A DNA stretch of 64,000 nucleotides from Glebionis coronaria. Taxonomy: Eukaryota > Streptophyta > Magnoliopsida > Asterales > Asteraceae. The position numbers and the translations under genes are program-made. The stretch spans positions 484,054,557-484,118,556 of the forward strand of contig CM046876.1 of assembly GCA_025667525.1 (NCBI GenBank), given 5' to 3'. The notes beneath the pieces are model-generated. The model was given only the letters and a program-made list of their open reading frames with translations, did not search any database and was not told the origin of the DNA. Each line of letters opens with the position of its first letter. The first letter of the stretch is position 1. Positions 58,984 through 64,000 of the stretch are shown here, in pieces.

Positions 58984-59155
58984 GCCGAGGTTGCTCCAAT
59001 AGATTCTCCTCCTTCAAGAATTTAATGTTAAAATTCTAGACAAAAACGGAGCCGAGAATCTCGCGGCCGATCATTTATCTCGACTTGAGAATCCTCACCA
59101 AAGCGATCGAGAGAACAAGGAAATCAATGAAACATTTCCTCTCGAGACGCTTGGT

Positions 59156-60087
59156 ATGATTGCTTTTCGTGGTGATGATAATACCCCATGGTTTGTGGAC
59201 ATCGCAAATTACCATGCGGGGAAGTTTGTGATCAAGGGTATGTCGTCCCAACAAAAAAGAAAGTTTTTCGAGGATATATCTTATTACTTTTGGGACGACC
59301 CCTATTTGTTTCGTGTGTGCGCGGATCAATTGATTCGTAGGTGCGTGTTTGGCAAAGAAGATCAAGATATCCTTAAATCTTTTCATGAGGGACCCACCGG
59401 GGGACATCATGGTGCCAATGCCACCGCGAAGAAAGTCTTTGATGCCGGCTTCTTTTGGCCTTCCATATATCGTGATGCCCAAGACTTGATCAAGACTTGT
59501 GATGCTTGTCAACGTCAAGGAAAGAACTCACAAAGGGATCAAATGCCTCAAAACATTATCCAAGTTTGTGAAATCTTTGACATGTGGGGGATCGATTTTA
59601 TGGGGCCGTTTCCATCTTCGAAAGGAAATAAGTACATTCTCGTAGCCGTTGACTATTTATCTAAATGGTTCGAAGCTAAGGCTTTGCCCACGAATGATGC
59701 TCGAGTTGTGGTGAACTTTTTGAAACAACTCTTTGCTAGGTTTGGAACTCCGCGGGCTATTATAAGTGATCGTGGGACCCATTTTTGTAATGAACAATTT
59801 GAAAAAGTTCTAAAGAAATATGGTGTCACTCATCGACTTTCTACGGCTTATCACCTTCAAACGAGTGGTCAAGTGGAGGTTTCAAACCGAGCTCTTAAAA
59901 GGATTTTGGAGCGTTCTATTGGAGAAAATCGCACTTCATGGTCGGATAAATTGGACGATGCATTGTGGGCTTTCCGCACGGCTTACAAGACGCCAATTGG
60001 TTGTACACCATTTAGGTTGGTCTACGGAAAAGCATGCCACTTGCCAATTGAACTCGAACATAAGGCGTATTGGGCTCTTAAGCATTG
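59156..60087 (+). pseudogene. Integrase of element 2, truncated
   Basis: Frame 2. The zinc region ([19 protein letters not shown] ... CDACQ) and the catalytic core D147, D205, E241 with D,D(35)E spacing are all present ([27 protein letters not shown]). The protein reads [26 protein letters not shown] and is cut at 60087 by the LTR of element 3; the last codons to 60115 come from that LTR. The upstream RNase H is out of frame with it. Confidence 0.9.
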
Positions 60088-61300
60088 TGATTGTAGTATT
60101 TTTGTACACCTTTAGGAAAAGGATGACAAAATAGTGGTAAGCGTTAACGAGTGATTTAGGAAAACCACAAGTTATGACCCTATGAGTGAATGGGGATCGT
60201 TCTCGAGGAGGCACGTGTGTTGTGTAATGAATGATTGATTGATTTGTTTTTGATTATTAACAAGAAGAAAAGAAGAGAAAATGACGAAGACGAAAAAATA
60301 GAAAAATAAGGCGAAAACACTACTAGAAAGTTACGACGTATAACGTAAAAAGCACAAAATTTAAAATTTTAACCTAAAAATTCCTAAAAATTACTAAAAA
60401 TCCACAATAAAATTCTAAGGGTTTACAAAAAATCAAAACTTGCCAAAACCTTTTAATTAATTTAATAATGACTTTTTAATGCTAATTAAAGCCCTAAAAA
60501 TCACTTTTAAATATTAAAAAGCCCTAAACAAGATTTTATAATTTGTAAACCTCAAAAATGACCTAATTAAACTAAAAACTATTTTTAAAAATTTTAAAAC
60601 CAATTTAAACTATTTTTAAACTCCTAAAAACTATTAAAATCTATTAAATCTTAAATTAATTCTAAAAATTAATTGAAAAGCCTAAAAATTAATTGGAAAG
60701 TGAAAAAAGGTCCTATTTTAATGTCTAGAATCTAGGAAAAATGAAAAAAAGTTAAAAATAAAACTTTGAATTTTTATGAATAAAATAATAATAAAATAAT
60801 CCAAAAAATAAAAAGTTCTCAAATAAATTCTAAAAAATTCTCAAAAATCCTAAATAATCTAACTAAGAAGAAAATGAAAATTAAAGTTCCTAAAACCTTT
60901 TAGTTAATTTTATATTAATTTTTAAAGTTGTCAAAAAAACCTAAAATTAAATAAAATTAAAAATTAAAGTTTTTGAAAACTTTTTTAAATGTAAACCTCA
61001 AAAAGAAGAATTAAAACCTAAAAACTATTTTTTTGTATTTTTTTATTACTGTTTAATATTTTTAAATGACTTTCTAATTTTAAAACTAAAAATAATCCTA
61101 GAAATTAACTAAATAATAGGAAAAATAATTTTTTTGAACAGAAAAGTCCCTAAGCCTATGAAAGTCCTAGGAAAAATCAATTAAGCTAAAAAAACTACTT
61201 AAATAAGCTGAAAAGAGCTTAAAAGCTCACGGCTTATTAAAGAAAAGCAAAAAGAGAAAGGGGTTAAATACCCTATGTTTTCAACCTATAACAGAAAAAG

Positions 61301-61370
61301 GCATCTAGATTAACGGTAGGACACGCTACTCCTGAGCTGCAGGTCGCGTGTTCGAGTCCGTTACGGGTGT
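61301..61370 (+). other. tRNA-like fossil, antisense in element 3 LTR
   Basis: It reads like a degraded tRNA: D-arm-like CTAGATTAACGGTAGGA, a possible anticodon loop ACTCCTG, AGGTC variable region, and T-loop GTTCGAGTCC (61350-61359), which fits the Pol III B box with one mismatch. The T-stem pairs poorly. It is antisense to the LTR, as is the one in element 2. Confidence 0.4.
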
Positions 61371-62284
61371 ACTTTTTGCACTTTTTTTCCTTTTTTATTT
61401 TTTTGCTTTTTAACACAAATCAGTACCCTATTGTGACTTGAACACACAATCCAACACCTTTTTTAACAATGATTAAGCCCAGATTAAAGTTAAAACGTAT
61501 CCAGTTTTTTAAACAAGAACACAAGCAGGTTTTGTGCCTTTCTTCACAAGTGGATGTAGCCAAAAGGATTTGGCTGTGGACTTTTTTGGTGGAGTTTCTT
61601 GGACAAAGGGGGCACCCCTACACTCTTTGGAGTGTAGGGAGTCACAACAAGCAACAATCAAGCACTTACTAACACCAAAACACTCAATCCAAGTACACAA
61701 TGGCAATATGAAGTTGCTGTATCAATTATGTATGTCTGGTGGTTCTTTTAACAATCTAGATGCACACAAATGAGTATCCAAAGCTAGGATTATGTATACA
61801 AGCTCAACCAACTCTCTTACAAACAAATCAAGCCCTAACACAGCCTAATTCTTAGTAGATTTCAAGATGTGATGCACAAAATTCATCAAAACAGGCACAC
61901 ATGGCAGATTTGAAATTTTTTATGCTAACTTCACTTCTTATCTAACTAATTGTCTCCTAATCTTTCCCAAACTCAACTACAACTAACAATAAACCTAACA
62001 CAATCCTTTTTAATCTGTCTAACACCTTCTTAAAACAAAAATCAAGATTTTTACCCTGCTTAAACGTGTATCCAAACAGTCCTTTAAATACTTGTAACAA
62101 AGATTTTCAAACCAAATTACTTTTAAACTTACTCAAACTGATTTCAAAAGCATAAAACATGTATGACATAACATTTAAACACAAAACAAAACAGGTTCAC
62201 ACACTTTAAACAACTTTCATACAAAAAATCTCATAGAACTCAACTATTTCTGAAAATTTCAGAAAAGAAAAAGAAGTCTTACCC

Positions 62285-62347
62285 AAGAACCTTACATCCA
62301 AGGTTCTTTGTGGATGTAAATCCACCTCCCATACACACGGGTGTATG
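62285..62347 (-). other. Three consecutive perfect hairpins in element 3 LTR
   Basis: AAGAACCTT/AAGGTTCTT with loop ACATCC (62285-62308), GTGGAT/ATCCAC with loop GTAA (62310-62325) and CATACAC/GTGTATG with loop ACGG (62330-62347). They lie about 450-510 bases downstream of the TATA box in the LTR orientation. Confidence 0.6.
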
Positions 62348-62790
62348 CTGAACCTTTAGCAGCAACAGCAATCTCCAAAAGTCTGCAAAAATCAAACAAA
62401 AACACCAAAGAAATATTCTTTCTGATTTTTCTTAAAAACTCAAATCCTTTTCATGAACCTTGAAACCTTAACTCACACGTTTTAAAACAGCCTTCAATCT
62501 CAGAAAATCACCAACCAAATCCACTTTCACTTTTCTGGTTACAATCTTTCTGAAATTAAAGAACTTTTTTTTTTAAAAACCCTTTTTTTGAAATCTTGAA
62601 ACACACAAAGCCTTCACAAATTTTAAATGGAACTCAGTTTATCTTCATTAATTTATAACAACTTTAAATAAACATTAAAAGGAATTAAATTGCTCCAACA
62701 CAAACACCAAACTTTAATTTTATAAAAACGGAATTACAAAATATTTTGAAGAAAAACTGGAACAAAAAGGGTATGAACAGGCTCATCCCC

Positions 62791-62798
62791 TATTTATA
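62791..62798 (-). promoter_or_regulatory. TATA box of element 3 LTR
   Basis: TATAAATA on the - strand, within TGTATAAATAGGGGATG. Confidence 0.6.
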
Positions 62799-63918
62799 CA
62801 ATCTAAAAGACTGTTCTAGAACTAGGGAATAAAATATTACAAATGCAAAACCCTAATTTCTGAAATCACTAAAAAGCCCTTTTCTTCTTGACGAATTCTT
62901 GGTCAAAACAGGTTCCATGTGATATGCCAGCAGTGGAATGAATCTTGGACGTAGGATTAACCTTGGGGACAAAGGAGTTGCATCAAACCGTTGAAATTGT
63001 CGGGACATAGGGTTTGGGGGAAAGTGATGGGTGCAGGGGAGTGCTTGGGTGAGGACCACAGGCCACGTGGCCTTGTCATAAGAGGTGGGTTTGGGTAAGG
63101 GGATGGGTAATTAGGGATCTGGAGCATTATAGCCCATAACCCTTTGATTTGAGGTGAATTAGAACTGGAGGGTGATTAGGGTTTATGAGTTAATTAACCA
63201 GGTTTTAATCCGTTTGGGTAAATTAACTTTTCAAATAAGTGTTTAAGGGGGGAAAAGTGGGGTAAGTGGGGTTGACTAGGTTTGACCCAGTTTATTAAAT
63301 AAACTTGGGTTGTGGACGGGTAGGGTCATGGGTTTGGGTAAGTTATATGGGTTGATGGGTGGGTAGGGCTGAGGTGTCACGTGGTGACTGGTTGGGAAGG
63401 TTTGGTGGATTGGCAAATATGGTCCCCAATGTATTCACTTCTTTCCACTTTGTATTTAAATGCTGTCAGCGCCTAGTTTCCTTTTATCAGCTTTGCACAA
63501 GTTGTCAAAAATGGCACAAACTTTTCCAAAAACTTTTCCAAGGGTATTAAATGTATATTCTTGATTCCCAAGGGCTGAACTTGTAATATCTTCAAACATA
63601 AAGGATCATACTTGTACATTTGATATTTTGAGGGTCAAATGTGACAAGTTCTTCAAAGATGAGGGACTAATCTTGACAAGCTTCAATTCTTCAAGGGTCT
63701 TTTTGCAAAATTCCAAACTTGGGCCCGGTTCATTGTGCGACTTCATTTCCCGTGTTCGTTTTTGAATGATTCTTGTGATCTTTTGCCAATTCCTCAATAT
63801 CCGTACCTAAAAAGACACAAGTAACAAACACGAGCATATATTTGGCATATTTTATGATATTTTATGCAATTTAAGGCCGATTTGGACGATGAGACCATGT
63901 ATAAATGCAGTCTCATCA

Positions 63919-63931
63919 CTCCCCCATACTA
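63919..63931 (-). promoter_or_regulatory. Polypurine tract of element 3
   Basis: On the - strand TAGTATGGGGGAG, identical to the tract of element 1, adjoining the LTR start. Confidence 0.8.
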
Positions 63932-64000
63932 AACCATTGCCGTGCCCTCACGCAATGCTAGAATAAAGTATCAAAGCATCTCCAAAATTTAATTTTATTG
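63919..64000 (-). mobile_element. Start of element 3 internal region (continues right)
   Basis: The reverse complement of these bases matches 4290-4373 of element 1 with substitutions (for example TTCTAGCAT, GGTTTAGTATGGGGGAG), confirming that both belong to one family in opposite orientation. Confidence 0.8.

Larger units (their letters stand above)
54173..60087 (+). mobile_element. Element 2 internal region: Ty3/gypsy Athila, truncated by element 3
   Basis: Leader, gag, protease, RT, RNase H and integrase in Athila order, following the 5' LTR (51191-54165). It is cut inside the integrase ORF at 60087 by the LTR of element 3, so the integrase end, the region after pol and the 3' LTR lie right of the window. 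Nonsense codons and frameshifts make the coding part inactive. Confidence 0.9.
60088..63918 (-). repeat. 3' LTR of element 3 (Athila-like, same family as element 1)
   Basis: On the - strand the LTR starts TGATGAGACTGC at 63918, directly after a purine tract, and ends ACTACAATCA at 60088; both ends match those of the element 1 LTR. It is 3831 bp. The bases next to it, CATTG (60083-60087), are the presumed target copy in the element 2 integrase. A TATA box, a hairpin cluster and an antisense tRNA-like segment are inside. The interior of 60300-61260 is extremely AT-rich with many CCTAAAAA phrases. ORFs inside are noise. Confidence 0.85.

Overview
The window is plant nuclear DNA made almost entirely of LTR retrotransposons nested in one another. 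I found no convincing host protein gene, rRNA, intact tRNA or CRISPR array. The Ty3/gypsy Athila-like and chromodomain (Tekay/Del-like) families, the Ty1/copia element with a very long gag reading frame, and the AT-rich long LTRs point to a flowering plant. Asteraceae is my best guess from the style of these elements, not a proof.

Layout. (1) 1-5210 plus 17493-20213: the 3' part of an Athila-like element on the + strand (element 1), with gag and protease remnants but no reverse transcriptase seen. Its 3' LTR (4374-5210 joined to 17493-20213) ends at ACTACAATCA and is followed by GTGCA, its presumed target copy. (2) 5211-17487: a chromovirus (element A) inserted in that LTR, with two LTRs of about 3.08 kb and target duplication CCCTA. 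It carries an extra acidic ORF before gag, then a decayed gag-PR-RT-RH-IN-chromodomain. (3) 20219-21968, 45890-46575 and 50010-51190: unassigned repeat-like DNA that hosts the next insertions. (4) 21969-45884: a second chromovirus (element B), target duplication AAACA. Its gag appears to contain three small in-frame GT-AG introns. Its 5' LTR carries a 467-bp hAT-type MITE (8-bp duplication CCCGCGGC). Its 3' LTR is split by (5) 32744-44865: a Ty1/copia element (element C), target duplication GTTCG. The two 381-bp LTRs of C differ at one base, and both of its large ORFs are open. (6) 46581-50004: a solo LTR on the - strand, related to element A, target duplication TAATT. (7) About 51191-60087: the 5' part of a second Athila-type element (element 2), with LTR, PBS, gag, PR, RT, RH and most of IN. 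It is cut inside IN by (8) 60088-63918: the 3' LTR of an Athila-like element on the - strand (element 3), of the same family as element 1, whose body lies beyond the right edge.

Order of events read from nesting: element 1 before A; the unassigned host before B and the solo LTR; B before the MITE and C; element 2 before element 3. C is the youngest and most complete unit. A, B and element 2 are broken by nonsense codons and frameshifts; B has also lost an RT catalytic aspartate.

Most worth checking: the intron-bearing gag of B; the array of about 18 ATTGCGAT/ATTCCGAT-type motifs in the leader of C; the extra ORF of A; hairpins with an identical 9-nt loop in the LTR of element 1; and antisense tRNA-like segments in two Athila-type LTRs.
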